The notes beneath the pieces are model-generated. The model worked only from the letters and a program-made list of their open reading frames with translations. It was not told the origin of the DNA and searched no databases. From contig JADJXL010000028.1 in assembly GCA_016715885.1 (NCBI GenBank), positions 496,001-560,000 on the forward strand: a stretch of DNA of 64,000 nt. Reading direction: 5' to 3'. Below are positions 42,885 through 51,980 of the stretch, one piece after another. Origin of the DNA: Polyangiaceae bacterium. GTDB taxonomy: Bacteria > Myxococcota_A > Polyangia > Polyangiales > Polyangiaceae. Made by a program: the position numbers and the translations under genes. Every line of letters starts with the position of its first letter. The stretch's first letter is position 1.

Positions 42885-43754
42885 TTGGCGTTTGCGATTC
42901 CCCAAGGAACCGAGTTTGTCCGATTGCTTGGAGGTGGAAGCGTTTTTCAGGTTGCTCTCGTGCGCGAACAGGGCCGCGAAGTCGTCTGCAAACGCCTCTT
43001 GCCACATGCTCTGGACACCCACGAGGGTCGCGCGGCCATGGTGCGGGAAGCGAAGCTCGTGTCGCTCGTCGATCATCACGCTCTGCCAAAACTCGTACGC
43101 GTAGGAAACGATGCACACGGACCGTTTTTCATCGAAACGTACCTGCCGGGAACATCGCTGCGGGAACTGCGTCGAGGTTGGAGCGCGAAGGACAAACCCG
43201 TCCCGCAATCGCTCATCCGACACATCACCGTGACGGCGCTCGAGCTGCTCACCGAGGTGCACGAGCTCGCAGATGACAAAGGGCCGCTTGGAATCGTGCA
43301 TGGAGACATAAGTCCCGACCACGTTCACCTCGGTCCGCTCGGCGATATCTCCTTCGTCGATCTTGGAGCAGCACGATTCAGAGGACTCGACGCGGACGCC
43401 GACACGGATGACCGCGGAACCGTTCCTTACGCTGCGCCCGAGGTGATCCGGGGCGAGGACAAACCCGGACAAACCACCGACGTCTACGCGCTTTGTGCGA
43501 CACTCCTTTGGTTTGCGACCGGCGAACGGATTTGTGAAGCATCGACCGACGCGGCCATGCTCGCGGAGGTGGCGCAGCGTGGTGTTCGCCGCGATCTCGT
43601 CGACACGCTCAACGCCTTCGAGCCACGGCAACGCGAGTGCTTTCGCGCAGCCCTCGATCCAAATCCGGCTGGCAGGCCATCGTCTGCGCGACAGATTCTC
43701 GACGCGTTCGCGGCTGCAAGCCCACAGCGGGACATCCCTACCGAAGCGCGCTAG
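42885..43754 (+). CDS. eukaryote-like Ser/Thr protein kinase, degenerate catalytic loop
   Basis: 289 residues, a bare kinase domain without membrane anchor. The Gly-rich loop is LLGGGSVFQVALV, the ATP lysine is in VVCKRLLP, the alphaC glutamate is in MVREAKL, and the catalytic loop is HGDISPDHVHLG. There His replaces the usual Asn and Ser the Lys, and the DFG motif is DLG, followed by APEVIRGEDK. It may be weakly active or a pseudokinase. The TTG start is supported by GAGAGGAAAA seven bases upstream. Two GGACAAAC octamers overlap almost in tandem at 43457-43474. Myxobacteria carry many such kinases. Confidence 0.85.
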   Translation: MAFAIPQGTEFVRLLGGGSVFQVALVREQGREVVCKRLLPHALDTHEGRAAMVREAKLVSLVDHHALPKLVRVGNDAHGPFFIETYLPGTSLRELRRGWSAKDKPVPQSLIRHITVTALELLTEVHELADDKGPLGIVHGDISPDHVHLGPLGDISFVDLGAARFRGLDADADTDDRGTVPYAAPEVIRGEDKPGQTTDVYALCATLLWFATGERICEASTDAAMLAEVAQRGVRRDLVDTLNAFEPRQRECFRAALDPNPAGRPSSARQILDAFAAASPQRDIPTEAR

Positions 43755-43801
43755 GCTCGCGCCTCACTCCAACCCTCATGCATTTTCGAGCGGCCAAAGA
43801 C

Positions 43802-44950
43802 ATGTCTGCCAAGACCTCCATCGACACGCTTGCGATTCACGCTGGCCAAGAACCCGATCCGACGAGCGGTGCGGTCATGACGCCCATCGTCATGTCGAGC
43901 ACGTTCGCGCAATCGAGCCCGGGCGTGCACAAAGGCTACGAGTACTCGCGCAGTGGCAATCCTACGCGCAAGGCGCTCGAGGCTTGCATCGCGGCGCTCG
44001 AAGGAGGGGCAAGCGGCTTCTGTTTCGGTAGCGGGCTCGCAGCAACCGCGACGCTTTTGCATACGCTCCGACCGGGCGATCACATCCTCTGCGGCGACGA
44101 TGTCTACGGAGGCACGTTCCGTTTGATGGACAAGGTCATGGGCCCGATGGGTTTGTCCTCGAGCTTCGTCGACATGCGCAACCCTGCGTCCGTGCGAGCG
44201 GCCATTCGTCCCTCGACGCGACTTTTGTGGATCGAGACGCCGACAAACCCCATGCTGAAGGTGTTCGACATTGCCGCGCTCGCCCAGATCGCGCGCGATG
44301 CCAACATCGTGTTCGTCGTCGACAACACCTTCGCTACGCCCGTCTTGCAGCGACCACTCGAGCTAGGTGCTCACGCCGTCGTTCATTCGATGACGAAGTA
44401 TCTCAACGGCCACTCGGACGTCGTTGGAGGAGCGATCGTCACGTCCGACGCGCGGCTCATCGAGCGGATCGGCTTTTTGCAAAACGCAATTGGTGCCATT
44501 CCCAGCCCCTTCGACTGTTTCCTCGTGCTCCGAGGCCTCAAGACGCTGCCCGTTCGCGTGAGGCACCAAAGCGCCGCCGCGCTCACCCTCGCCACGCGGC
44601 TCGAGGCGCATGCGAAGGTCGCGCGCGTGCACTATCCGGGGCTTGCATCGCACCCCGATCACGCCGTCGCAGCACGGCAGATGAGCGCATTCGGGGGCAT
44701 GATCTCGGTTGAAATCAAGGGAGGGATCGATGTTTCACGCCGAATGCTGGAACGTTTGCGCGTCTTTGCGTGCGCCGAGAGCCTTGGAGGAGTCGAATCG
44801 CTTGCGGAGCATCCGGCGATCATGACGCACGCGTCGGTGCCCGAAGAGAGTCGACGTGCACTCGGGATCTCGGATGGCCTCGTGCGTCTTTCCGTGGGTC
44901 TGGAAGGCGTAGAGGATCTTTGGGGCGACATCGAGCAGGCCCTTGCCTGA
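43802..44950 (+). CDS. trans-sulfuration PLP enzyme (cystathionine gamma-synthase/lyase family)
   Basis: 382 residues. Family motifs include YEYSRSGNPTRKALE near the start, GDHILCGDDVYGGTFRL, WIETPTNPML, the PLP lysine in HSMTKYLNGHSDVVGG and the C-terminal LVRLSVGLEGVEDL. These enzymes act on cystathionine, homocysteine or O-acyl-homoserine; MetB and MccB/Cth-type members cannot be told apart by eye. ATG 43778 is an alternative start. It lies 48 bases after the kinase stop. Confidence 0.93.
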   Translation: MSAKTSIDTLAIHAGQEPDPTSGAVMTPIVMSSTFAQSSPGVHKGYEYSRSGNPTRKALEACIAALEGGASGFCFGSGLAATATLLHTLRPGDHILCGDDVYGGTFRLMDKVMGPMGLSSSFVDMRNPASVRAAIRPSTRLLWIETPTNPMLKVFDIAALAQIARDANIVFVVDNTFATPVLQRPLELGAHAVVHSMTKYLNGHSDVVGGAIVTSDARLIERIGFLQNAIGAIPSPFDCFLVLRGLKTLPVRVRHQSAAALTLATRLEAHAKVARVHYPGLASHPDHAVAARQMSAFGGMISVEIKGGIDVSRRMLERLRVFACAESLGGVESLAEHPAIMTHASVPEESRRALGISDGLVRLSVGLEGVEDLWGDIEQALA

Positions 44951-45013
44951 CCGTTTGCGACCCTCGACTCTATTGCTGTAGAACCGATTGCAACCCACGC
45001 AATGGAGCCACTC

Positions 45014-45583
45014 ATGCGCCTCGCAATTCTTTCTTGTTCGACACTCGTTCTCGCCACGTTCGCTCTCGGCTGTGAAGACCCGGTCCCGCCGACGCCGCAG
45101 GGAGCGTTCATGGTCAACTTCTTCGACACTGGCGCGGAGTGCCCCCACAAGAGCCACCAAAGCGCCATGGGAGTGCTCTCGTCGATCGATCGGACGACCA
45201 TCGCCGTCGATGGCGTCAAGGGCGCCAGCGTGACGTGTTCGGTCAAGGGTCCGGACCTCGGACCGTTCAGCGTCGAAGCGGCATACGACTTCGAAGGCAC
45301 CGAGATACTCAACGTCTCGATCAGCAAGATCGACTCGAAAGCCACCGAGGACGCCCCTGCTCAAGGTCTCGTCGGATTTTCCTCGTCGATCACCGGTGGA
45401 GACTTTTTTGGCTCGAGCGAACCGTGTGAGTTTTACATCGAGCCTGCTGGTCCATCGGGCATCGGTGAAGGGGTAAAACCCGGCTCTGCATGGCTTTCGT
45501 TCAAGTGTCCGACCATGGTCGAGTCGAACAACACGTGCGCCATCAACGAGAGCTACGTGCTCATGGAAAACTGCACGCAGTAA
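45014..45583 (+). CDS. lipoprotein with disulfide-rich beta domain
   Basis: 189 residues. The signal peptide MRLAILSCSTLVLATFALGC ends at a lipobox Cys followed by Glu-Asp. The mature part looks beta-rich, with six cysteines likely paired. ATG 45002 four codons earlier is possible. No known family. The next gene converges on it. Confidence 0.7.
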   Translation: MRLAILSCSTLVLATFALGCEDPVPPTPQGAFMVNFFDTGAECPHKSHQSAMGVLSSIDRTTIAVDGVKGASVTCSVKGPDLGPFSVEAAYDFEGTEILNVSISKIDSKATEDAPAQGLVGFSSSITGGDFFGSSEPCEFYIEPAGPSGIGEGVKPGSAWLSFKCPTMVESNNTCAINESYVLMENCTQ

Positions 45584-45650
45584 GCGGATGTCACAGAGAC
45601 GTGGTCACGTGGCGCTTGGGGCAGGCGTGACCACGGAGCTGCTGCGGTCG

Positions 45651-46514
45651 TCAGGACTGCGTGTCGTCGTCGCTTCCGGCCGTGCGTGACGCAGCGAGCA
45701 GGATTTGTGCGGCGGGCATTTGCTGCGTAGGTTCGTCGACGACCTCGCTCTCGTCCTCGAACCGCACGACGAGCACGGTGATGTTGTCGTCGCCGCCAAG
45801 CTCGTTGGCTTGCGCAATGAGGCGCCGACACATTTCGGTCGTATCGCGTGATGTGTCGACGAGGTCGCGGATTTGGTCGTCCGTGAGCATCCCGGACAAA
45901 CCGTCCGAACAGAGCAGGTAAACATCACCGACGCGTGGTTCGTCGCTCATCAAGTCGACCGCGACGTTGTCGTGCATGCCGAGCGCGCGCGTGATGACGT
46001 TTTTGGGCAACTCCGCGCGTTGTTCTTCCGTCAGCTCGGGCATCGCCATCAAGTAGTCGTTGATGAGCGAGTGATCGCGGGTGAGTTGTTGGATCGTTCC
46101 GGCCCGGACGCGGTACGCGCGACTGTCGCCTACGTGGCCGACGTAAATTCGGTTGCGACGCTTGGAGAAGACGGCACCGACGACGGTCGTGCCCATGCCG
46201 GCGCACTCGCGTGATCGAATGCTGCGTTCGAAAATTCTGCGGTTGGCGATGAGGATGCCGCTGAGCAGCCTGTTTTCGTCTTCGGTCAAGTTCGCGTCGA
46301 AAGCGATGGGCCACGTCGCATCGTCACTCGCCGTCGAGCGAAAAAACTCGCTGATGGAATCGGTTGCGATGCGGCTGGCAACATCACCAGCGCGATGGCC
46401 CCCCATGCCATCGGCAACGATGTACAGCCCGTACTCGCTGAGTACGGCGTAGCTATCCTCGTTGTGATCGCGCTGGAGACCGACGTCGGTCATCCCGTAT
46501 GCAACTGCGCGCAT
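45651..46514 (-). CDS. PP2C-family Ser/Thr phosphatase
   Basis: 287 residues with the bacterial PP2C (Stp/PrpC) motif set: RDHNEDSYAV, LYIVADGMGGHRAGDVAS with metal-binding Asp and Gly, GMGTTVVGAVF, VGHVGDSRAYRVRAG, LTRDHSLINDY, VYLLCSDGLSGML and the C-terminal GGDDNITVLVVRF. It removes phosphate from Ser/Thr in a Mn/Mg-dependent reaction and would oppose kinases such as the one at 42885. A polar tail of about 35 residues follows the domain. It is soluble, with no membrane segment. Confidence 0.93.
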   Translation of the reverse strand: MRAVAYGMTDVGLQRDHNEDSYAVLSEYGLYIVADGMGGHRAGDVASRIATDSISEFFRSTASDDATWPIAFDANLTEDENRLLSGILIANRRIFERSIRSRECAGMGTTVVGAVFSKRRNRIYVGHVGDSRAYRVRAGTIQQLTRDHSLINDYLMAMPELTEEQRAELPKNVITRALGMHDNVAVDLMSDEPRVGDVYLLCSDGLSGMLTDDQIRDLVDTSRDTTEMCRRLIAQANELGGDDNITVLVVRFEDESEVVDEPTQQMPAAQILLAASRTAGSDDDTQS

Positions 46515-46690
46515 AAACCTCGGCGCCCTCGGTCCGGGTCGTAATGGGCGAAAGCTACGGTTTCATGCAGCGTTTGGGCTGTCAAGCCATCCTTGCGTCC
46601 GGGATGCCAATTCGGCAACTCGGCGTCGCATTCGTGCTCGGACCACCATTGTGCCGATTCGCTCCTTCGACGTCGCCGCCCCGATTCGCT

Positions 46691-47248
46691 CTACACCTCG
46701 AGGATGTCCTTTTCCTTGGCGGCAATCACCTTGTCGACCTGAGCGACTCCGTCCGCCACGACCTCGTCGATTTTTTTCTTCGTCCGATCCGCGTCGTCCT
46801 TGCTCACGTCGCCACCTTCGTCGAGCGAGTCCACCATCTCGTTGGCATCACGGCGGTGCTTGCGAATGGCGACTTTCGCTTCTTCCCCGTGTTTCTTGGT
46901 CAGCTTGACCATCTCCTTGCGCCGCTCCTCCGTCAGCACCGGGATCGGGATGCGGATGAGCTCGCCGTCGACTTGCGGATTCAAGTTGAGATCGCTCTCG
47001 CGAATGGCCTTGTCGATGGCTTTGACTTGCCCCTTCTCCCACGGCTTGATCGTGATGAGACGTGGCTCAGGAATGCCTACGGTCGCCATCTGACTGATGG
47101 GGGTCGGCACCCCGTAATAGTCGACGCGGATAGCATCCAGCATCCCTGCGTGCGCCCGTCCGGTGCGCACACGCGCTAGATCTCGACGGAGTGCCTCGAT
47201 CGATTTATCGATACCCGTCCGCAGCTCGTTCAATACGTCGTCCAGCAT
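46691..47248 (-). CDS. frr: ribosome recycling factor
   Basis: 185 residues, the standard RRF length. Motifs are RTGRAHAGMLDAIRVDYYG, TPISQMATVGIPEPRLITI, the RESDLNLNP loop and LTEERRKEMVKLTKKHGEE. RRF splits post-termination ribosomes together with EF-G and is essential. Its usual upstream partner pyrH is not adjacent here; a divergent DNA repair gene lies upstream instead. Confidence 0.97.
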   Translation of the reverse strand: MLDDVLNELRTGIDKSIEALRRDLARVRTGRAHAGMLDAIRVDYYGVPTPISQMATVGIPEPRLITIKPWEKGQVKAIDKAIRESDLNLNPQVDGELIRIPIPVLTEERRKEMVKLTKKHGEEAKVAIRKHRRDANEMVDSLDEGGDVSKDDADRTKKKIDEVVADGVAQVDKVIAAKEKDILEV

Positions 47249-47425
47249 GCCGATCTCTCCTCGTCTCCTGCGGCGGCGAGCTTAGCACGCCAACCTCCGA
47301 GCACGCGTAACCGCGATGTGCCCCGCTCGGCAAGTTCCAGATCGTACCAAGTGAAAAAGAATTCCGAGTTGCACCATCCCGTCCGCGGCAAACTACGGTC
47401 GGCCGGAACGCACGGCAACATCGCC

Positions 47426-48076
47426 ATGACACGCATCAAAATCGAAGGACATTCGTTGCCCCCGGCAAACGTTTCGTTCGAAGGGAAACCTTTGCCCCGT
47501 TCCTTCTACGACCGCGAGGTCCTCGACGTCGCCCCTGCCCTGATTGGCGCAATCCTCGTGCATCGATCGAACGAAGGCACGACGGCTGGTCGCATCGTCG
47601 AGTGCGAAGCGTATCGAGGTCCTGAAGATCTCGCAGCGCACAGCGCTGGAGGCAGGCGTACGCGACGCACCGAGGCCATGTTCGGTCCGCCCGGGCATAC
47701 GTACATGTTTCTCCTGTACGGCGTAAATTGGGCGTTCAACGTCGTCGTTGGAGCAAGCGGTCTGCCGCACGCGATCCTCGTGCGCGCCATCGAGCCCATC
47801 CACGGATTGGACCTCATGAGCAAACGACGCGGGGTCGACCCGCATCGACTCATGCTCACGAACGGCCCTGGCAAACTCACGAACGCCATGGGCCTCGATG
47901 CCACGCACTACGGTGAAGACCTCTGTAGCGAGCGCCTCTTCATCGTCGGAGGTGCGTCCAAAACGATCGGTATTTCGGCTCGAATCAACGTCGATTACGC
48001 CGGTGAGCACGCGCTCCTCCCGTGGCGGTTCTACGAACGTGGCAATCGCTACGTATCGGTCGCCCCGAAAAGTTGA
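47426..48076 (+). CDS. 3-methyladenine DNA glycosylase (AAG/MPG family)
   Basis: 216 residues from ATG 47426; a longer GTG start near 47350 is possible. Family motifs: ALIGAILVHRS, VECEAYRGPEDLAAHSAGGR, MFGPPGHTYMFLLYGVNWAF, LVRAIEP, TNGPGKLTNAMGL and the closing ARINVDYAGEHALLPWRFY. It excises alkylated and deaminated purines in base excision repair. The usual catalytic Glu lies in VECEAYRG. Monocistronic. Confidence 0.92.
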   Translation: MTRIKIEGHSLPPANVSFEGKPLPRSFYDREVLDVAPALIGAILVHRSNEGTTAGRIVECEAYRGPEDLAAHSAGGRRTRRTEAMFGPPGHTYMFLLYGVNWAFNVVVGASGLPHAILVRAIEPIHGLDLMSKRRGVDPHRLMLTNGPGKLTNAMGLDATHYGEDLCSERLFIVGGASKTIGISARINVDYAGEHALLPWRFYERGNRYVSVAPKS

Positions 48077-48170
48077 CCCAACCGCTCGCATTGCGCGATG
48101 CTTGGCGACGATTGAACACTTGGCACCACCGCGGGAGATGCGCGGGTGATACCAAGACGGGGAGATTCGA

Positions 48171-49328
48171 ATGGCTTTCTGGAGCGCGGCCGACGTCGAG
48201 ATCGCTTCGCGCATCATCACCGCGAAGACGCGGAACGAACGGCGCGTGCGCGGAAAACTCACGCTGCACTTTTCGGACCCGCAAACGCAAAGCGACGCCG
48301 ACCAAGCGGCCGATCGTTGTGCTTCGCTTGCTGAAGAAATCATCAGCGAAGCGTCCGATCACCAGCACATCCTCGAATTCGAAGGCGAGTTCATCTCGGC
48401 ACTGCGCCGCCGCTTGCCGATCGACATTCCTCCAGTGCGTTCGATCGATCTCGCAGGGTTGCACGTCATCGGTGATCCGAGCGCATCTTCGGGCATTCGT
48501 CGCTCGACCGCGTCTTTCCGCGCCGTCGTTCCGCCTGTTTCGGCATCTTCAGCGCTCGCTCCGACGCAAGCGCCACCGCCACCTCCGATCCCAAACCGCA
48601 CGCCAGGATCTTCGCCCGCGCATCGAGCATCCAATACGCCACCCTCTTCGATGATCACGACGGGCCCGATGTCGCGCGCCGCAGCTTCATCCAAGCGTCC
48701 AACGTTCAGCCGCATGCGCGCGATGACTCCAGCGATGGTGCTGCCCCCGGGTTCGCCCCCGCTTGCCATCGCGCGGGTGCTCGCGCCCTTCATGAGCGAT
48801 TGCGCGAGCCGCATTCTCGTGGGCTTCTTGCGTGCGTACGACTTGCACGTACTTCGCGGCCTGGCGCTCGAAGACGGCTCGGCCGAAATGCTCGCCGCCG
48901 TCGTGCCCGTGTCCGATGCTCCGCTTGGAGGGTACGAAGCAAGCCGCACGGCCGAGCTGACGCGGTGGCAGAATTCGTTTGGCCAAGCGACGTTTCAACG
49001 CCTGCGGCGCGAGTGCCAAGTCGTCGCGGTGTTTTTCGCGCACACGTCGCTCTTGCACCAAGACATCCCGCAAAACATCACGCTCGAGATCCTGCAAGAA
49101 GCAACGCCGATGGCGTTCGCCGGTGACGCCAGCATCCTGCTCGGCATGAGTCGGTGGCTGAGCCTCAAAGACGAGGAAGTATTGCCCGCCCTCTGTGCGC
49201 ACCTCACCGACCTCGTTGGTCACGGCAATCCCCACGAGCTCGCATCGGCTCTCAGCCTGCTCGTCGCATCCGTCAACGAAGATCTCGTCCTCGCAAGCTC
49301 GCTCGCCAAAGATGCCGTTGGCATGTAG
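48171..49328 (+). CDS. hypothetical protein with Pro/Ser-rich central linker
   Basis: 385 residues. An N-terminal domain (about 1-105) of mixed alpha/beta type is followed by a low-complexity Pro/Ser/Ala linker (about 120-185) and a C-terminal helical domain (about 195-385) containing LAPFMSDCASRILVGFLRAY and LLGMSRWLSLKDEEVLPALC. AAGACGGGGAGA lies near the ATG. No signal peptide, membrane segment or catalytic motif was recognised. The Leu-rich C-terminal helices could be a protein-interaction fold. Function unknown. Confidence 0.65.
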   Translation: MAFWSAADVEIASRIITAKTRNERRVRGKLTLHFSDPQTQSDADQAADRCASLAEEIISEASDHQHILEFEGEFISALRRRLPIDIPPVRSIDLAGLHVIGDPSASSGIRRSTASFRAVVPPVSASSALAPTQAPPPPPIPNRTPGSSPAHRASNTPPSSMITTGPMSRAAASSKRPTFSRMRAMTPAMVLPPGSPPLAIARVLAPFMSDCASRILVGFLRAYDLHVLRGLALEDGSAEMLAAVVPVSDAPLGGYEASRTAELTRWQNSFGQATFQRLRRECQVVAVFFAHTSLLHQDIPQNITLEILQEATPMAFAGDASILLGMSRWLSLKDEEVLPALCAHLTDLVGHGNPHELASALSLLVASVNEDLVLASSLAKDAVGM

Positions 49329-49380
49329 CCAACCCGCAAAATGGCTTGCCCTCCGAGCGAGCCACTAGCAAGACACCGCT

Positions 49381-49399
49381 CTGTCACACATCTGTGACG
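49381..49399. promoter_or_regulatory. Pho-box-like repeat upstream of phosphate transporter gene
   Basis: CTGTCAC, then ACAT, then CTGTGAC form two 7-base repeats at 11-base spacing, the layout of a PhoB box (consensus CTGTCAT at 11-base steps). The same bases make an inverted repeat, GTCACA and TGTGAC around CATC, so another dimeric regulator is possible. The position, about 100 bases before the Pit gene, supports phosphate control. Confidence 0.5.
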
Positions 49400-49497
49400 A
49401 TCCGCCATCTACTGTGCGCGCGTCGGTATACCGCCCGTGCACTCACTAGCACCCGGCGGCCCATGGTCGCCCCTCCCGGGCACCGAAAGGCTTTCGC

Positions 49498-50910
49498 ATG
49501 GAAGCGCTCTTCGACCCGTCACTTGGTTTCGCGGTACAAGCGCTACTCATTCTTTCCCTGCTCATCGCGCTCGGTTTCGAATTCGTCAATGGGTTTCACG
49601 ACACGGCCAACGCCGTCGCCACCGTCATTTACACCAACACGCTCAAGCCTCACATCGCCGTCGTTTTGAGCGGTTTTTGCAACTTCGCCGGTGTGTTCAT
49701 GGGCGGCATCGCCGTCGCCATGGGCATCTTGCAACTGCTCCCCGTCGAGCTGCTCGTCTCGAAAGGCGTCGGCGCGGGACTCGCCATGGTGCTCGCGCTG
49801 CTTTGCTCGGCCATCTCTTGGAACTTGGGCACGTGGTACTTCGGGCTTCCCGCATCGAGCTCGCACACGCTCATCGGTGCAATCATCGGCGTGGGCGTCG
49901 CCAATTCACTCACGCCCGGGCACACATTCGGTGACGGCGTGAGCTGGGGCAAAGCTGCCGACATCGGTTTGTCCCTGCTCGTTTCGCCCCTGTTCGGCTT
50001 CACCATGGCAGCGCTGATCCTGCTGCTCATCAAGCGATGGACGACGAACCTCTCGCTGCTCACGCCGCCGCCGAAGGATCATCCACCACCGCGAGGTACG
50101 CGCGGCCTGCTCATCGCAACATGTTGTGGCGTCAGCTTCGCGCACGGATCGAATGACGGTCAAAAGGGCGTGGGCCTCGTGATGCTCATTCTGATCGGCC
50201 TCGTGCCCGCCGGATTTGCCGTCGACGTGACAGCAGGCCCGGAGCGTATGGAGCGTACGCTTTCGGCTGCCAACAACGTCGCGGCGCTGGTGCGCGATCA
50301 TCACGACAAGGCATCCGAAGCCGATGCTCAAAAAGCACTCGCTCAGCTCTCTGAAATTCAGCAATGCCTCGCGAACCGAAAAAACGCCGCCGAAATTCCG
50401 CGTGAAGACCGCTTCACGTTTCGCCAAAATCTGCTTCTCGCCGACAAAACCATCGGCAACATGCTGAAAGACGGGCACCTCGGGCTGAGCGAGGCAGAAA
50501 GCAAAAAGCTCACGACCGAGAGAAAAGCTTTGCGAGGACTCACCGACTACGCGCCCACATGGGTGCTCGTGGCGATTGCCCTGTCACTCGGCATTGGCAC
50601 GATGGTCGGCTGGAAACGCATCGTCGTGACGGTGGGTGAAAAAATCGGCAAGAGTCATCTGACGTATGCGCAAGGTGCGTCGGCAGAAATCGTCGCAGCA
50701 AGCACGATTGGCGTATCGGCATGGCTCGGTTTGCCCGTGAGCACCACGCACGTCCTTTCGTCGGGCATTGCAGGAACCATGGTCGCGCAGCGTTCGGGCC
50801 TTCAACAATCCACCGTGCGCAACATCGGGCTCGCCTGGATCCTCACGCTTCCCGCTTCGATGCTCCTGTCAGGAGTGTTTTTCCTGGTGTTCCGAGCGCT
50901 GCTCATGTGA
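49498..50910 (+). CDS. pit: low-affinity inorganic phosphate transporter (PiT family)
   Basis: 470 residues with about ten helices in the inverted-repeat PiT arrangement. The N-terminal signature is NGFHDTANAVATVI; the second-half signature is SFAHGSNDGQKGVG; the C-terminal GLPVSTTHVLSSGIAGTM also matches. A long cytoplasmic loop (about 240-345) rich in Ala, Lys and Glu separates the halves, as in PitA-type transporters. It moves phosphate, often as metal-phosphate, with protons. A Pho-box-like sequence precedes the gene. Confidence 0.93.
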   Translation: MEALFDPSLGFAVQALLILSLLIALGFEFVNGFHDTANAVATVIYTNTLKPHIAVVLSGFCNFAGVFMGGIAVAMGILQLLPVELLVSKGVGAGLAMVLALLCSAISWNLGTWYFGLPASSSHTLIGAIIGVGVANSLTPGHTFGDGVSWGKAADIGLSLLVSPLFGFTMAALILLLIKRWTTNLSLLTPPPKDHPPPRGTRGLLIATCCGVSFAHGSNDGQKGVGLVMLILIGLVPAGFAVDVTAGPERMERTLSAANNVAALVRDHHDKASEADAQKALAQLSEIQQCLANRKNAAEIPREDRFTFRQNLLLADKTIGNMLKDGHLGLSEAESKKLTTERKALRGLTDYAPTWVLVAIALSLGIGTMVGWKRIVVTVGEKIGKSHLTYAQGASAEIVAASTIGVSAWLGLPVSTTHVLSSGIAGTMVAQRSGLQQSTVRNIGLAWILTLPASMLLSGVFFLVFRALLM

Positions 50911-50946
50911 ACGTTCGCGCCGGCGACAAACCCGCACGAATCACGT

Positions 50947-51960
50947 TCAATCACCCACCGTGACGATGACGCGTCCCGTCGATCGACGCGACGACATCAG
51001 TCGATGTGCATCCGGTAGTCGTTCGAACGCAAACGATTCACCAATGATCGGTCGAATCGCCCCGTCCTTCCACATATCGATCAACCGAGCTGCATTGTCT
51101 CGCAGGAGCGGCACTGTATTCGGTACGACGGACAAATTGAAGCCTGCGAGCGTTCGGTTCGTCCCGACAAGCGTATACGGGCTGATGAGCCCCATCGCCA
51201 AGAGTCCGCGCACGGCGCGCAAATACGAAATGCCCTTCTCCGTTCCTACTTCGGCAAACCCGTACAGCGCGTAACGCCCCGACATGGCAAGCAGGTTCCA
51301 TAATGGGCGAAATAGCGTGCCGCCCACCGAATCGAGCACCAAGTCCGCTTCGCCAAAGACGCGTTTTGCTTCGGCCGCACACGTTTCGTAGGACGCGACG
51401 AATTCCGCCCCAAGGTCCCGCACGAGCTTGTGTTTTTCCGGCGATCCCACGACGGCCATCACGCGCAAGTTTGCCACGCGCGCCATTTGCAATATCGCCG
51501 TTCCAACACCTCCAGCGGCCGCCGTCACGATCACGCGTTCACCCGCGCGCGCTCGCCCAAGCTCGTGCAGTGCATACCACGCCGTCAAATACATCACCGG
51601 AAACGCCGCGCCTTCTGCGAAGCTGGCCCACTCTGGCAAATCCATCACGTATTCGGCACCCAAACAAAACTTTTCCGCGTGACTGCCATAAATCGGCACC
51701 GCCATCACGCGCCGCCCCACCATTTCTTTTGGTACGTCTGGACCGACGGCATCAATGATGCCCGACGCTTCCATGCCCGGCGTAAATGGAAGTGGCGGCT
51801 GCCGCGGATAATGCCCAGCTCGCTCGGCAAGATCCGCAAAGTTTACCCCAATCGCCCGCGTCGCCACTCGAACTTGCCCCGCCGCAGGAATCGGCTCCGG
51901 CGTTTCCTGGAGCTGCAATACTTCCGGCCCGCCATTGCGGTAAACCACATACCTGCGCAT
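50947..51960 (-). CDS. MDR-family NAD(P)H quinone/enoyl reductase-like protein
   Basis: 337 residues of the zinc-free medium-chain dehydrogenase/reductase type. MRRYVVYRNGGPEVLQ opens the GroES-like domain, GVNFADLAERAGHYPRQPPL matches the QOR group, and the nucleotide fold VIVTAAAGGVGTAILQMA binds NADPH. Zinc-ligand residues are absent. The start MRRYVV at 51960 has an AGGGCG ribosome site; the TTG at 51984 that overlaps the SDR stop (TTGA) is the alternative and would restore coupling. It is the last gene of the five-gene operon, where an enoyl or quinone reduction step is plausible. Confidence 0.85.
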   Translation of the reverse strand: MRRYVVYRNGGPEVLQLQETPEPIPAAGQVRVATRAIGVNFADLAERAGHYPRQPPLPFTPGMEASGIIDAVGPDVPKEMVGRRVMAVPIYGSHAEKFCLGAEYVMDLPEWASFAEGAAFPVMYLTAWYALHELGRARAGERVIVTAAAGGVGTAILQMARVANLRVMAVVGSPEKHKLVRDLGAEFVASYETCAAEAKRVFGEADLVLDSVGGTLFRPLWNLLAMSGRYALYGFAEVGTEKGISYLRAVRGLLAMGLISPYTLVGTNRTLAGFNLSVVPNTVPLLRDNAARLIDMWKDGAIRPIIGESFAFERLPDAHRLMSSRRSTGRVIVTVGD

Positions 51961-51980
51961 GGTCGCCCTGCCTTGTTCGT

